DNA of 64,000 bases from Zanthoxylum bungeanum (GCA_019454045.1 SKCR01034826.1:1-64000), one strand, 5' to 3'; shown: positions 45,649-58,520, counted from the first letter of the stretch. Numbers and translations are program-made. The notes: generated by a model from the sequence alone, not told the origin.

Positions 45649-48027
45649 TGTTGGGGTTGGTGCTCAGAGCGCCAATTCCCGGTTGTATTTCTTTGAGAAT
45701 ACTTCTGGAAAACGTTATTATTATGAATAATATATGCAGTTTCTATAATATAATGTATCTTTTAATATGGTAAAGACGTAATGACCTTAGAATGACTAGT
45801 CATGATGCTGTTGCAAAAGCGTCGCAACTAACATTGAGTTGTATCATGACGTTGTCATTCTCAGACAGTTCTTGGTCAAGGTTTACACTACTTGGTCAGT
45901 AAAGTAAACCCATTGAGACCAGTACATGTCGTATACTGGAATATATGATTCCATTGATTTCTCAATGAACCATCAGTCTTGGAGACTCGTATAGACGTGT
46001 AGGTGTTTATAGCGGATAAACACTGAACGACTCACCGAAGATTCTTAATGGATGGTACACCAACGTCAATAAGAATATTCTCGGGTTGAGTAGCATTTGT
46101 GATTCTTAGACTTAAGATGCCACTGTGGGCACATGAGACATCTTCTACACTTAGATGGCAGTCACGTCACCGATCTATTTAGATCAGACCTCCGCATATT
46201 CGTTGGGTGTGGATAGATCCTCAAGGTGCCTTCTGTGTATCGAGATAGGATCTGTCAGTTCTGTGTATCAGAGTATAGGTAGTCCATATGATTAGCAATC
46301 AGATAAAAACCATGGGCCCGTGGTACAATTTAGAAGTTAGTTCTAAATATTCTTTTTGAGATTGCTAATAGAGACGTCGACGGGATAATCCCCATAGAGA
46401 TTTGACGTTTACATCTATATCTCTAGGATATATCCGGATACCTGTGACGGAGGAATTATACATATGACATGACCTCGACCTGTATGATTCAGCGAGTTTA
46501 TACGTGGTCGTCATAATTTACGGGTGGGTAAATTATGGACATGAAATTGGATTTCGTGACGGATATGCCTGAATCTAGAGAGTCTCACTAATGAAATATA
46601 CTCGTAAAGCACTAGGGCAACATTTATAAATGATAGTGATTATTTATAAGTCGTTTAAAGGTTAAATGAAAAATACATACGATGGGACCTAATAGTCATT
46701 TCCTAATTTTTGTGTATTTGCATTTAATGTTAGATTTTATCAAATACACATTAATTAATTGTCAAATTGAGATATTTGACTAATATCATAAATATATATG
46801 TATTTGATATTTAATGTAAATATAATACATATATTTGTATTTAAATAATTATTTAATTATTTAATTGTTAAATAATTAAATTAATTAAAAATATAAATAT
46901 CTAAGGTTATGATATTTTATTTAATGACTTAAAGATGCTTTACTTGACTTGTTGAATAAGCTTTAAATGGTTAAATGATAAAGTAAACAAGTTGATAAAG
47001 CATTTAAGTGAAACAAAAAAACATCTAGATATTATATATGCATACAAGTTTCGGCCATGCACATTTTTGTAGGTATATTGTTTGTTTTATTTTTAGGGTT
47101 TCATAAGTTTGATAACACAAAAATATAACACAAAAGAGAGTTGAGAGCAAAAAGTTGAAGAAAAGGAAAAAGGCTTGGAAATAGCTTGTTTTTGTAAGCA
47201 TTTCTTCTTAACCTTCAACATGAAATATGTTTCTTACATGATTAGCTTCATTTTGTGATGCTTTGATGTTCTTTCTACTCTTATAGTTTGTGTTTATTTG
47301 TTTGATAACTTGGGTGAAAGATTCATGTATGTAAGTAGCCTTGAAATGGTTTCAAAGGCTTACTTTTGATTCTTTAAAAATCAAAGTTGACATTCTAGAG
47401 TTAGTAAGCCACTCCTTGGTGACCTAGAATTGTTTTAGAGTTATTTCAAAGTGGTGAGACTTGTTTGGTGAAGTATTGAATGGATTAAAGTGTTGGATTT
47501 TGTTAATTTGGTGAAATTGGACAATTTGATAAAATTGAAAAATTAGGGTTCATAACCCACTCCAAATTTGAGGCTTTTCATATATGTGATGTATTATGGT
47601 ATGAATATGATGCATGTAAATTTTTGGGTTGATTGGATTTGATCTTGGCATGTTTTGAACAAAATGGACCAAAATGTAATTACTTGAAAGTTTTGGGTAG
47701 TCACAACAATTTGGGAAAAATTGGGGATTTGTGTGAAATTTGATTTTGATGAATTAGATATGTTGGAAAACATTTTAGAAATGATTGAGAATCATCCAAA
47801 ATTATATTTGATAATTTTTGGGCTAAAATAATCAATTTACAAAGTTTTGGGACAATTCGGTAATTACCAAGAAATTTGATCTCTTATGTAATTTTTCAGA
47901 ATTTGATAATTGGATAATTAAATAAATAAGATTATTTGATTAATCCGAGAAAAAGTTTTGAAATCATAAAATTTTGATTTTCCACCATTCCGATGCGTTA
48001 CCAGATTTCTGCCATAAAACCCATTCA
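45649..48027 (+). repeat. 3' LTR of element Y
   Basis: 2,379 bp, ends CCCATTCA. Hairpin copy at 46037-46080. It retains a block near 47364-47735 that the 5' LTR has lost. Confidence 0.9.
46037..46080 (+). other. Conserved LTR hairpin, Y 3' copy
   Basis: GAAGATTCTTA and TAAGAATATTC (one mismatch) around GGATGGTACACCAACGTC. Confidence 0.6.
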
Positions 48028-48032
48028 CCCAT

Positions 48033-48287
48033 AAGTGTGGGGCAGTCGGTTCGGTCAAAAACGCGTTTTAGGCAAATTTGCGGAAAAATGGTTTTCGTAA
48101 AAGTTTCGCGAGTTTTCAACATTGTTTATGTCAATATTTGATATTGAATAAATAGGTTTATGTGAAATATGAATAAATTATTCATATTAGATATTGAATA
48201 ATTTATTCGGTATTTTGAAAAAGTTTTAAAATACGATTTCGCCCGGACTCGCGCTTCCGCTGCGCCCCATCGCCCAAAAACCCAACA
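48033..48287 (+). repeat. 5' LTR of element X, right part
   Basis: Continues the X LTR after Y and ends CGCCCAAAAACCCAACA. Its end resembles that of the W LTR (minus-strand CCCAAAATCCCAACA). Confidence 0.8.
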
Positions 48288-48291
48288 AAAA

Positions 48292-48303
48292 TGGTATCAG
48301 AGC
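48292..48303 (+). other. Primer-binding site of element X
   Basis: TGGTATCAGAGC, initiator Met-tRNA type, four bases after the LTR end. Confidence 0.9.
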
Positions 48304-51300
48304 GGGTCTGATGTTTCATCCATTACATTATTCATGCTTGATATATGATATATGATCCAATTTTAATGTTCGCACATGCTTGTAATCTATATATGTTTCT
48401 TTACTTTTCGGTTTTACGTTAACGGAAAATATAACGGAAATTTAATAGGTAAATTGTGTTATGTTTTCTAAAGTAGAATTGAAATGTTTAGAAAATGATT
48501 TAGATTAAAATTCTGCATTGGATGTAGAGTATAACTTCCATAGAAAAATCATCGCTTTTAAATATGGCTGTAAAGTAACGTGTATTGGATACATGTTTCT
48601 TGGTCCGTCTTGTCAGTATGGTTTATGGGTATTTTTCTATAAGTGCATCTGAGATCGTGCCAAAGATGTGAGGGTGTAGTTATAGGATTATTATTCATAT
48701 CGATTGTATATTGATACTGGATAAATTCAAGTGAAAGTGGAAATCCTGAACGTGCCAAAGCTGTCAGGACTACACCGGTAGATTGAGTTTGTCATTGACA
48801 AGTGTAGCCTTGATACGCCTCCCTGTGAACGTGCCAAAGCTGTCACATCGAGAAACGGTCAGGACCAAAACCAGGAGTCACTGGTGAGTGATTGACAAAG
48901 AGTTGTCTACCTAATGAATATACGTAGGCGAGATCGTGCCAAAGCTGTGAGTCAAAATATATTCATGGGATCCTACTCTCACTATGGAATTCGATTTGAT
49001 TATTGAATTCCCATTGTCTGTTGGGAATTACGGTATTATGTAAAGTAGTGGGAGACACTGCTGGGTTTAAAATCCATAACTTGAGCAGTGTGTAATATTT
49101 TGGAATTTACTGCTTACGTTTTCCTTTATTCTATATTGTTTATATAGATTTACATTTCTAATCCACTGCATAGTATATTACCTGAATATATATGTTTTCT
49201 GACTTTACTTATGGTTGCGTAGTTCTAGAATAGGTTCTAGAAAGACAGTAGACTTAGATACTGTTAGATTAGTTGAAACCATCGGGAACTGTTGTTCCGA
49301 TTTTCTTAAAAAATCAAGATGGTTTGTGACTTAGTTTCTAAGTCACGATTAGGTAATCTAAGTGGATATCTGGTTTAGGATATTATTCTAGTTAGATTTG
49401 TTTCTTATGCATTAAGAATTGACTTGAATAGTTCATGTCTCGAGATTCTTGACTGGCATTAAGAAAACCCATTTAGTATTTGTTTGTCTTATAATGACGT
49501 TTCTTGGCTTTAGTGACTTTTAGAAGTCACGTGTCTGACACAATTTGCTAATCAATTATTTGCAAATGTTGTGAATAATTGAACACAAATTATAAAGCTT
49601 AAGAAAGGAGATACATATAGTTGTGTATAGAGAATATCGATTCTCACAATACGACAACTATAAGTATTGGATACCAGATCTCCCGTCTAGTTATTTAAAA
49701 TAATGTTTAATAACTGTTTTGATATTTGATATCAGAACTTGTGACTATTGGATAGTTACTTGTTCTGTATAAACAGTTGTTATATATTTTAATACGACTA
49801 GTAGTGTCATTAATGAAAGATAAGCATTAAGAAAATATTCGGTAAAATAAATAACTTAGAACTGTGTTTTATGAGATTTTATCATAAAAGCATCAGATGC
49901 TTGTTCCGTATGGTAAATGATGGTCTGATATGAGATCATACCACATATCCTTATCCGTTTAATGAATATTGTATTCAGGAAGTGATTAAATCTCATTTAA
50001 CCGATGATTGTCATTGGACCACAGATTTATTAAACTAATGCTTTGGAAGTATGTAGTTTAATGAATTAGAAATTACCTTGTATAGTTTTCTTTGCTTCGT
50101 AACTCAGTTAATGAATTGTCATGACTTAGTTACGTGTTTCTACTAGAGAACATGTTGAACGTCTTGAATTGTTCAAGAACTGTCAATACGTTACTAATGA
50201 AACTTGGATAGAATATTTTGAATAGTTCAAAGATATTTTATCTGTAGTGTTGAAAACTTTATCTTTAAAAATTCATTGCGCGTCTTTGAATTGTTCGAAG
50301 ATTTTGATTTGATCAAACGCATGAATTTAAGGCAATTAGTTCTGTAGTTATTTAATGAATGTGATTCTTACTCAGTATTAAACTTCCGCGATTCTATTGT
50401 GATGGAATTGGTCAGTGGGAATTATCGAATCTTATATGATTTGATTCGTTGATATTGAGTATTACCGAATTGGTTTTCAATACTCTTGGGGTTATGCTCC
50501 ACTAACACTATTTCGTCCCATTAATTAAGGTTCCATTAGTTTCTATAATTACATATATGATATGTATAGTTTTTAAATTCGAATCTTGAAAAGTTTAAGA
50601 TTTTAAACTCCCTTTTGTATAATTGTTATTTAATTGAAATACTTGTGCCTTGGAGGTACGAGTGAAAGGTTTATCATTTATTCTATTTAATGGAATATTG
50701 TATTCTATTTGATAGAATATCTTTTCTATGATCCCGAGTAATAAAATTATTTTATTACTTGGTGGTTGACATTGGATGTTGACGATTGTAGAAATGACTT
50801 GACTTAGTGAAGTCAAATGTGAGAATGATAAACTCTGATGGAACTACATAATTAATAAGATGAAAAGACCCTTAGACAACTTCCGTAGAAGTTCAATAGG
50901 ATATCATAATCATTTGCGAAGTATTTGATACTTACTGATTCTGTTGTTTTCTTATCGAATAAAATTATCCTATAACTTATAGTGGAGCGATATTTGATAT
51001 CGATTCTGGAACTTAACATTGAACCATGGATCCAGGATTGTTCATGGCTTATGACCATCAAGTTTTGAACTTGATTAGGCTTTCGTTATGAATAGTTCAT
51101 AAAATGTGCAAATTGTTTGCGCAACAAAAGCAAAGTGAGCTTGATAAAGGTTTGACCTTTATAGTATGACAGTGAGTAGGTTATACTCAGTAGTCTATTG
51201 TAGATTCTGAGGAAGCTTGTCTCTTATCGCACTGATTGGACAATTGAGGATCTGTTGGTTAATATTGATATTAAACCATGGTTTTGGCTAAAGAATGCAA

Positions 51301-52533
51301 AATGGCGTTCTTGAGCGATTTCTTCGAATGAGAGATCCGTTGTGATTTCTTTGTTTGAAGAGTTCATTCTAGAATGGTCCTAGAGTTTGTATTCTGCTAA
51401 GATCACAGTTTGATATACTATCTTATAGAGCCTATTGTAGACTCATATAAGCTTTCCGGAAATTCGTGCTATCTATTTTTGATATTAGTCAGATTGTCTG
51501 GTTTTATCGAAGTATAGAGAATACGTATTTGTCAGTACAGTCAGTGGGAGCGTACAAATTTCTTTCTAGTATTATATATCATAAGTCTTCTTTTCTCCGT
51601 GTTAGCAGTGAGAGCAGTCTCTATTATATTTGATATAAAGTTTTATATGAGATATAAAACTGAGAGACTTATGAGATACTCTCATTAGTCGCATATTAGA
51701 TACGATCTAATAAATGACACAGCAAGACTATACGTATGACAGTTAGTATAATTGTTTGACAGTGAACTTGTCTTTTAAGTATATAATATTCATCTTTCGT
51801 AAAGGATGATTCCTTTGTCGAAAGATAGATATATTGGAATGTCTAGTCAATCTTATGCTTCATATGATGACATAATGAATATTATATTATGTGCGATTAA
51901 AGATGTCAATTTAATTGTAATTGTTACAAGTTATTTTGATATGGGATATACCATATGATGGTTCTAGAAACATGTTCTTTGTGATATTTGAGATATTAAG
52001 AATGAGTTTCTCATACATGGAGAATTTAGTCAGCAACCATAAGGTCAGATTAGTTTTGATTCTAATTATGACATTAGATGGTCTATGTCGTATAAAGTCA
52101 GAAAAGATGTAGTGGGAGTGTCACCGTTTATTCTACTAAACTAGTGGAATCAGTTACAACTTATGAAGTATTGACTTATGAAGTTGCATAGTGACCTCAT
52201 AGATTAGAAGTTTCCATATTAGTGTAGTGTTTGCGGTTGTCTTATAGTATTTGGATTTGATCTCTAAATACATAGACAACTCAATAGCAATAGCACAATA
52301 CTGATATAACGTCTGAGTCATATTGATGTGGAATTTGGATTCTGCAAAATATGAATGAGGCTGGCTAAGGAAAACGGTTGGGTTTGTTGGACAGACTCAA
52401 TTTGTTAAAGCAGGCTTACTTGTTGTTGCCTACCTCTTGAGTGCTGGTGAGCTCTTGAGGGCCATGAGTATGCGATACACATTAAGATGTGTATATGATA
52501 CCATGGATTGACACTAGAGCAAGTGGGAGAAAT
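48304..52533 (+). pseudogene. Element X internal region: fossil Copia pol with no open frame
   Basis: 4.2 kb without any frame beyond about 80 codons, yet pol traces remain in collinear order. Near 51839 a stretch reads MSSQSYASYDDIMNIILCAI, aligning with the RT end of Y (MSNQPYASCLGSIMYSML). Near 52125 lies TYEVLTYEVA, in the place of the RNase H TTEAEYIAAS. Near 52272 YIDNSIAIAQY corresponds to YCDNTGAIAQA in Y. AGTAATAAAA/TTTTATTACT at 50737-50759 forms a perfect stem shared with W. The polypurine tract GCAAGTGGGAGAAAT lies at 52519-52533. The same decayed sequence occurs in W. Confidence 0.7.
48651..48955 (+). repeat. Four copies of an ACGTGCCAAAGCTGT-type motif in the X leader
   Basis: Copies at about 48651-48673, 48745-48768, 48824-48846 and 48930-48953, around a shared core CGTGCCAAAG(C/A)TGT. 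Copy 2 is flanked by CCTGA/TCAGG and copy 3 by GTGA/TCAC, so each can form a stem around the same loop. Located between the primer site and the former gag position. Confidence 0.7.
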
Positions 52534-53599
52534 TGTTAGGGTTGGTGCTCGGAGTGCCAATCCTGATCGTATTTATGTCCGATTCATAAATACGAGCAAT
52601 TATAATTTCCATAATATTACTAATTTTAGTGGTAGCACCCTTGTCTTTTATACGCTTATTCGATCTAATCATGATTAGATATCTGATTACGATTAGATCG
52701 AAACTGAATCTGATTCAGTGATACGTGTATGTTAGATAAAGACCATATGATTTACAGTATAGTGCGTAGTTACAATGTAGTTTGTAATTGACATTGGGAA
52801 GCGCACTATTAGTTGTATATCCTTAAATAAAGTTCCTGGTCAAGATTTGCTAACACGGGTCGGTTAGTAAAATCAGATGAGACCAGTACATATCGTATAT
52901 CGTGACTTGGTCCGATGGTTTATCCCAGTGAACCATGAGTCTCGGGAGACTCGTATAGACATGTAGGTATTTATTTGATAAGACACTGAACGACTCACTG
53001 AAGGTTTCCTAATAGATGGTACACCAACGTCAATAGGAACCTTCTCGAGTTGAGCGAGTATAGTGGTCATTAGACTTGAGATACCACTGTGGATATATGA
53101 GCTATCTTCCACACTTTGATGGAAGTCACGTCAACGATCTAGTCATGATCAGACCTCCGCCTGTTTGTTGGGTGTGGACTGATGCTCATGATATCCTGTG
53201 CATATCAAGATAGGATCCTGTCAATCCTGTGTACAAGGCATAGGCATCCAGCACGTGTTTACGATCTAGTAAATCCATGATCGTGGTATAACTTCGGAAA
53301 TCAGTTTCGAGTGTTATTTAGAGATTATAAATTGAAAGTCGAATGTATTATACCGAACGGATTTGACGCTTTGATCTATATCCCAGGTATAATACGGATA
53401 TCCTGTGACGGATGGATTATACGTATGCTATGACCTCGACTTGTATAGTTTAGTGATATTATTCATGGTCGTCATAATTCATGAGTGGGTGAATTATGGA
53501 CACGAAATTGGATTTCGTGACGGATAGACCTAAACTTAGAGAGTCCTACAATATGAAGTGTACTCGTTGAGCACTTGGGCAACTTGATATGAATAATAC
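52534..53599 (+). repeat. 3' LTR of element X, left part
   Basis: Starts TGTTAGGGTTGGTGCTCGGA. Hairpin copy at 53000-53044. Interrupted by A after AATAC (53595-53599). Confidence 0.85.
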
Positions 53600-54209
53600 T
53601 GATGAGCGGAAAATATATCAATATTTACCGCCCCTTTTACTTAATATTTTGTTTAGTTTCTCGGGTTTGATGAACGTTTTGATGTGTTTTAATTTCTTTT
53701 GCAGATAAAATAATATTGGGACACAATGAAATCATTTAGGACGAAATGTGGGTCAAATAAGGGCAAAAATTGGACTTGACATATTAATTTTGGAGATTGG
53801 AAACTTGAAAGGACGTTTTAACGAAGTGCATTTTTGGAAATTCCAGTTTTGCATGTGTCGTATTTTTTTTAACTATTTACTCCAATATCGGATTGAGCTG
53901 ATTCAAGTTCCAGATTAAAGAAAACTCAAAGATATCTACAACTTTGAAAAACAAAATAATTTCGAATTCTGAATATTTCATACCGAAATTGATGAACCAT
54001 CCAGAAGTTTGTTGTGTGTAATTATTAAAGTCATTTTCAATCATTTTCAAAGCAAAAAATAAATTAATAAATAAATAATAAAAATTATCAAATCACCACC
54101 AAACATGATAAGTAATTAGTGGATAAATTAATAATGGATTTGGTGGAGCAATTAGTGGAGCAATTAATAATGGATTTGGTGGATGATTTGATGGAGGCAA
54201 AATTTTGCC

Positions 54210-54219
54210 TATAAATACC
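54210..54219 (+). promoter_or_regulatory. TATA box of the A 5' LTR
   Basis: CTATAAATAC preceded by TTTTGC. Repeated at 62031-62040 in the 3' LTR. Confidence 0.65.
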
Positions 54220-54785
54220 AAGCCATTTCATTTGTAAATTCATACTTTCTTCTAAGGAATTCTTTAAGAATACTAAGAAGATTGTATCTTGTTTATTTAT
54301 TTACAGCTTTCAGTAATTAATTTCCGCTTTCGAACTTTCTTTTCTTTACTTTTCAGATTTTACTTTCCGCAATTTACTTTTACGCACAGTACTTTTCTTT
54401 CTTTAATTTTCAGTTTTTACTTTTCAGTAATGAGGAGGTAACTCCCCTTTGCTGGGATAATAGGTAATACTTTTATTACTAATATTTAGATTAATCTCCT
54501 TTAATTATAATATATAAACTAGTTAAAACCTGACTTAACGATAATACATCCATATTGGTCGGTTGGTAATTATTTAAATTGGTTTTAACCTGACTAAACT
54601 GGATAACGTCTGATTGGTCGGTTGGTAATTAATTATTAATTTGACTTAATCTGGATAACGCCTCTATGGCTGGTTGGTAATTATCATGCAAAGTTAATAT
54701 ATTATATTAAGGGAGATATCTAAAATAGAAGTAATAAAAGTGGATCCTTTTACCTCGGCATTTTCTTTTATTGTACTTTTAATTT

Positions 54786-55030
54786 ATTTACTTTTCAGTA
54801 ATTTACTTTCAGCATTTACTTTTCAGTAATTTACTTTCAGCATTTACTTTTCAGCAATTTACTTTCAGTAATTTACTTTCAGCATTTACTTTTCAGCAAT
54901 TTACTTTCAGCATTTACTTTTCAGCAATTTACTTTCAGCAATTTACTTTTCAGCAATTTACTTTCAGCATTTACTTTTCAGTAATTTACTTTCAGCATTT
55001 ACTTTTCAGCAATTTACTTTTCAGCATTTT
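54786..55030 (+). repeat. TTTACTTT(T)CAGCA tandem array, A 5' LTR
   Basis: About 17 units of 14-15 bp alternate AATTTACTTTCAGC and ATTTACTTTTCAGC, with occasional CAGTA. Z has only two or three units at the same place, so the array expanded in the A lineage. Confidence 0.8.
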
Positions 55031-55813
55031 ACTTTATGTCTTTTATTTTATTTAATTTTTTACTATTCGTAAATATGTGTCGTAACTAAGCCAGTTATCT
55101 GGGGTTGTGATGAAATCCAATATCACCGATTTATAAGTTTTATTTTATAGTTTGGGTAATTTAAAGGTTTACTTATTAAGTCTTAATCTTAAAGCTTCTT
55201 GTTGTCTGATCACCAATAAGATTGATAAGGTAAATCTAAAATAAACATGACAAAGGAATTTTAGGTTTCAGCCTTAGACTTAATAGCCCACGATATTCCT
55301 TGAGGATAGATAACCCTTTAATAGATTTCCTTACAGGATAGACATATACCTGTCGGGCGGGGGTAGCCATAATTGGAACTTAAAATTAACGAATCCAGAT
55401 AATTTGGTTGACATAGACATATGGTTCAATTGGGTTAAACTGAGTATTTGCGTCTGACCATCGACAAAGGCTTTTGCATAATTTAGTGTTCCAGGTTAGT
55501 AAACCGATTTATTACACAACCATGAAATAACCACTTCATCTTTTAAAAGATATTAGAAAGATTCACAACCCTAGATAGTTTTTAATATTGAATTTTCTTA
55601 AATCTACTTTTGTGCAATTTTATTTACTTGTTTTTAAATTTAGAATCATCACCATTTCAAATCAATCAATCAACTTGTTAGATACTAGTAATCATTTGAC
55701 CTCATAAAATTAATAGATTAGGTATTAAGTCCTCGTGGGATCAATACTTTTTATACTAATTGAACGATACGTACGCTTGCGTTATACATGTGTGTTTACG
55801 CCGGTCAAGTTTT

Positions 55814-55831
55814 TGGCGCCGTTACCGGGGA
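55814..55831 (+). other. Primer-binding site of element A
   Basis: TGGCGCCGTTACCGGGGA. One mismatch to the Asp-tRNA-complementary Athila site. Confidence 0.88.
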
Positions 55832-55939
55832 CTTATTTATCTTTCACTATTAGTTTATAGGTTAGATACCTTTACTTGTATCTAATTTCTTTTTACTTAT
55901 TGTTTTTGTTTTCTTGTGTTTCAGGTTCTCAGATCCTTC

Positions 55940-57560
55940 ATGAGACGAACCAGAAGCTTTGAACTCCGACCACTTGACCTAGAAATTGAAAGAACCATCA
56001 GACAGTTGAGAAAGGAAAGGCGAGAAGGCCAAGAAGCTTTAGTCAACATGGAACCTGAACCTTTGGAGGTTGCACCACCAATTCCCATTCGAGACAGAAC
56101 CATTCCGGTGGTTGACAGACTCATTTCATGTATTGTACTTCCTCTCTTACCAGCAAATGCAGGTGACATCAAAACATGCATTCAAATGATTCAGCAGTCA
56201 GTTCAGTTTGGGGGGAATGCAACTGAAGATCCTAATGCCCACATCAGCAACTTCTTGGAAGTTTGTGGCACTTTCAATTACAACCGAGAAGCTGAAGAAG
56301 TAATGAGACTGCGTATTTTCCCATACTTCTTGAAGGACAAAGCTAAAGCTTGGCTACATTCACTACCAACAGGTTCCATCACAACTTGGAACACTTTAGC
56401 CACCAAATTTCTTGCAAAGTACTTTCCACCAGCCAGAACTGGAAAGATGAGAATGACATCACATCCTTTGTGCAACAAGACTTAGAAACTCTCTATGAAG
56501 CTTGGGAAAGGTACAAAGATTTGCTCCGGAAATGTCCTCACCATGAAATTCCAAAATGGCTTCAAGTCCAAACTTTCTATAATGGACTTTCTAGACTGAT
56601 GAGAACCACAATCGATGCTGCTGCTGGAGGAGCTTTAATGGCAAAAGGAGAAGATCAAGCCTGGGACCTAATCGAAGAAATGGCCAACAACAATTCCTTG
56701 TGGCCAACATAAATTAGCATGATCCAAAGAATTGCAGGAATTTATGAAAGTGGAGCCAATACAGCAGTCAATGCCAAACTGGATCAGATATGCAAATTCA
56801 TGGAGACTCTCAGCACTGGATCCACAAGTTCACCATATGGAGGAGCACCAGAACCAAACCAACTTATAGAGACTGTGAATTATGTCAACAATTTCAACAG
56901 ACATGGGGAACAATCATATTCCAACACCTACAACCAGAGTGGAGGAATCATCCCAATTTTTCATGGAGTAACAATTCAGGACAAAAGAAAAATCCACCAC
57001 CTGGATTCCAACAGCAGAACTATCCACCACCAGGATTCAACAACGAACAAAGGCCAGGAACATGAAAAAGAAAAGAAATGAAAGAATGGATTGCGATGTT
57101 CAAAAAAGCACAAGCATCATATGATGCTATCTTTCAGAGCCAATCTGCTTCCATCAAAGCACTGGAGAATCAAATCGGACAACTGGCCAATGCTCAAAGT
57201 TACAGACCGCCAGGTAATCTTCTCAGTACACATAACCAAATCCAAGGAACATAGGGAAGGAGCAGTGTCATGCCATCATGTTAAAAAGCGGTACTGAAAT
57301 CAACAAAGACATTGGAGCAAAACAACAATTGAGGAAGTTCAAAAGAAACAAAGCAACAGATGGAGGAAAAAGAAGCAAAGGAAAAAGAACAGATCACTCC
57401 ACCTCCACATTTTCCTCAGCGTCTTCAGAAAACAAACTGGACAAGCGAGTTTGCTCGTTTCCTGGAGGTGTTCAAAAAGCTGCACATCAACATTCATTTG
57501 CAGAAGCCTTGGAACAAATGCCCAGCTATGTAAAATTCATGAAAGAAATTCTTTCACGAA
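55940..57560 (+). pseudogene. gag: Athila-like Gag of element A, a few lesions
   Basis: Starts MRRTRSFELRPLDLEIERT and is open to about 56450. A 1-bp change then shifts it to the frame with ITSFVQQDLETLYEAWERY through MANNNSLWPT. A TAA at about 56710 follows, then IQRIAGIYESGANTAV and the Pro/Asn-rich part. The C-terminal RKEILSRK-like segment is near 57540. Less damaged than the Z copy. Gag would package A RNA if intact; as read it is interrupted. Confidence 0.85.
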
Positions 57561-58180
57561 AACATAGATTGGGAGATTATGAGACAGTAGCATTGACAGA
57601 AGAATGCAGCGCCATCATTCAGAGGAAACTTCCCCTGAAGTTGAAAGATCCTGGCAGTTTCACCATTCCATGCATCATAGGAGAACATAACTTTGGTAGG
57701 GCTTTATGTGATTTAGGTGCAAGTGTTAACTTGATGCCTTTTTCTATTTTTCAGGATATTGCAGATTGGAGAAACAATGCCAACTTCAGTCTCTCTATAA
57801 CTTACTGATAGAACGCTTGTATTTCCAAGAGGCGTAGTTGAGGATGTGCTGGTCAAGGTTGACAAATTCATTTTCCCCAGCAGATCTTGGATACAGGTCG
57901 AACCATTATTGATGTACAAAAAGGAGAATTAACCATGAGGGTACAGGACCAAGAGGTAACATTCAATGTTTTCAAGGCCATGAATTTCCCAGATGATGAA
58001 AAGAATGAGGAATGTTTCAGACTTGATGTGATACACAATACCATTCAGAACTTCAATGCAATGCAAAGTTCTACTGACAAACTTAAAACATGTCAATTGC
58101 TTGTGGAGCCTGAAGATAAAGCGTCTTTTGCATTGAAAAAGCCAATTCTTGCACTACAAGCAACAGAAAAGAAAAAGTTC
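57561..58180 (+). pseudogene. Protease region of element A, truncated
   Basis: ECSAIIQRKLPLKLKDPGSF and CDLGASVNLMPFSIF (near 57705) match the Z protease. The segment with the distal IIIGRPFLAT is missing between about 57880 and 57895, where the sequence jumps to TGRTIIDVQKGELTMRV. Coding homology continues to about 58180. Confidence 0.75.
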
Positions 58181-58520
58181 CACCAGCTCAACGAATTAGA
58201 GGAATTTCACAATCAGCCTTTTAAGGATGCCAAATTGTACAAAGAAAAGGCCAAAAAGAGAGAAGTTAGTGCGCATACAACTGGAACCAGGGCAGAAGGT
58301 ACTGTTAAACAAATCAATGGTGAAATTCTTCCCATGGAAGCCAAAATCACGGTGGTCATGTCCATTTATGATCACCAAAGTTTTACCAGATAGAGCCGTT
58401 GAGATACATGATCCTGACTCCAACAAAACTTTCAAGGTTAAAAACAAGCGTGTTAAGCACTACTGGGGAGAATCATTTGAGCGACAAAAAGAAAGTGTCA
58501 CACTTTCAGATCCAGCCTAA
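58181..58520 (+). pseudogene. Integrase C-terminus of element A joined to the protease tail
   Basis: From FHQLNELEEFHNQPF (about 58180) the sequence matches the integrase C-terminal part of Z (from about 39770). So RT, RNase H and the integrase catalytic core are gone. The last frame holds VLLNKSMVKFFPWKPKSRW and VKHYWGESFERQKESV, stopping at 58518-58520. Confidence 0.8.

Larger units (their letters stand above)
27573..48027 (+). mobile_element. Element Y: Copia retrotransposon, hosts element Z
   Basis: LTRs at 27573-29667 and 45649-48027 begin TGTTGGGGTTGGTGCTCAGA and end with CA. The exact 5-bp target duplication CCCAT lies at 27568-27572 and 48028-48032. A Met-tRNA primer site follows the 5' LTR. 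The internal order is truncated gag, zinc knuckle, protease, integrase, reverse transcriptase, RNase H, which is the Copia order. Z (32675-45067) splits the reverse transcriptase. Stops and frameshifts make it non-functional. Without Z it is about 8.1 kb. Confidence 0.93.
53600..55807 (+). repeat. 5' LTR of element A
   Basis: 2,208 bp. TATA box CTATAAATAC at 54210. Lacks the G-box region of Z. Holds a TTTACTTTTCAGCA-type array (54786-55030) and R/U5 shared with Z. Confidence 0.9.
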
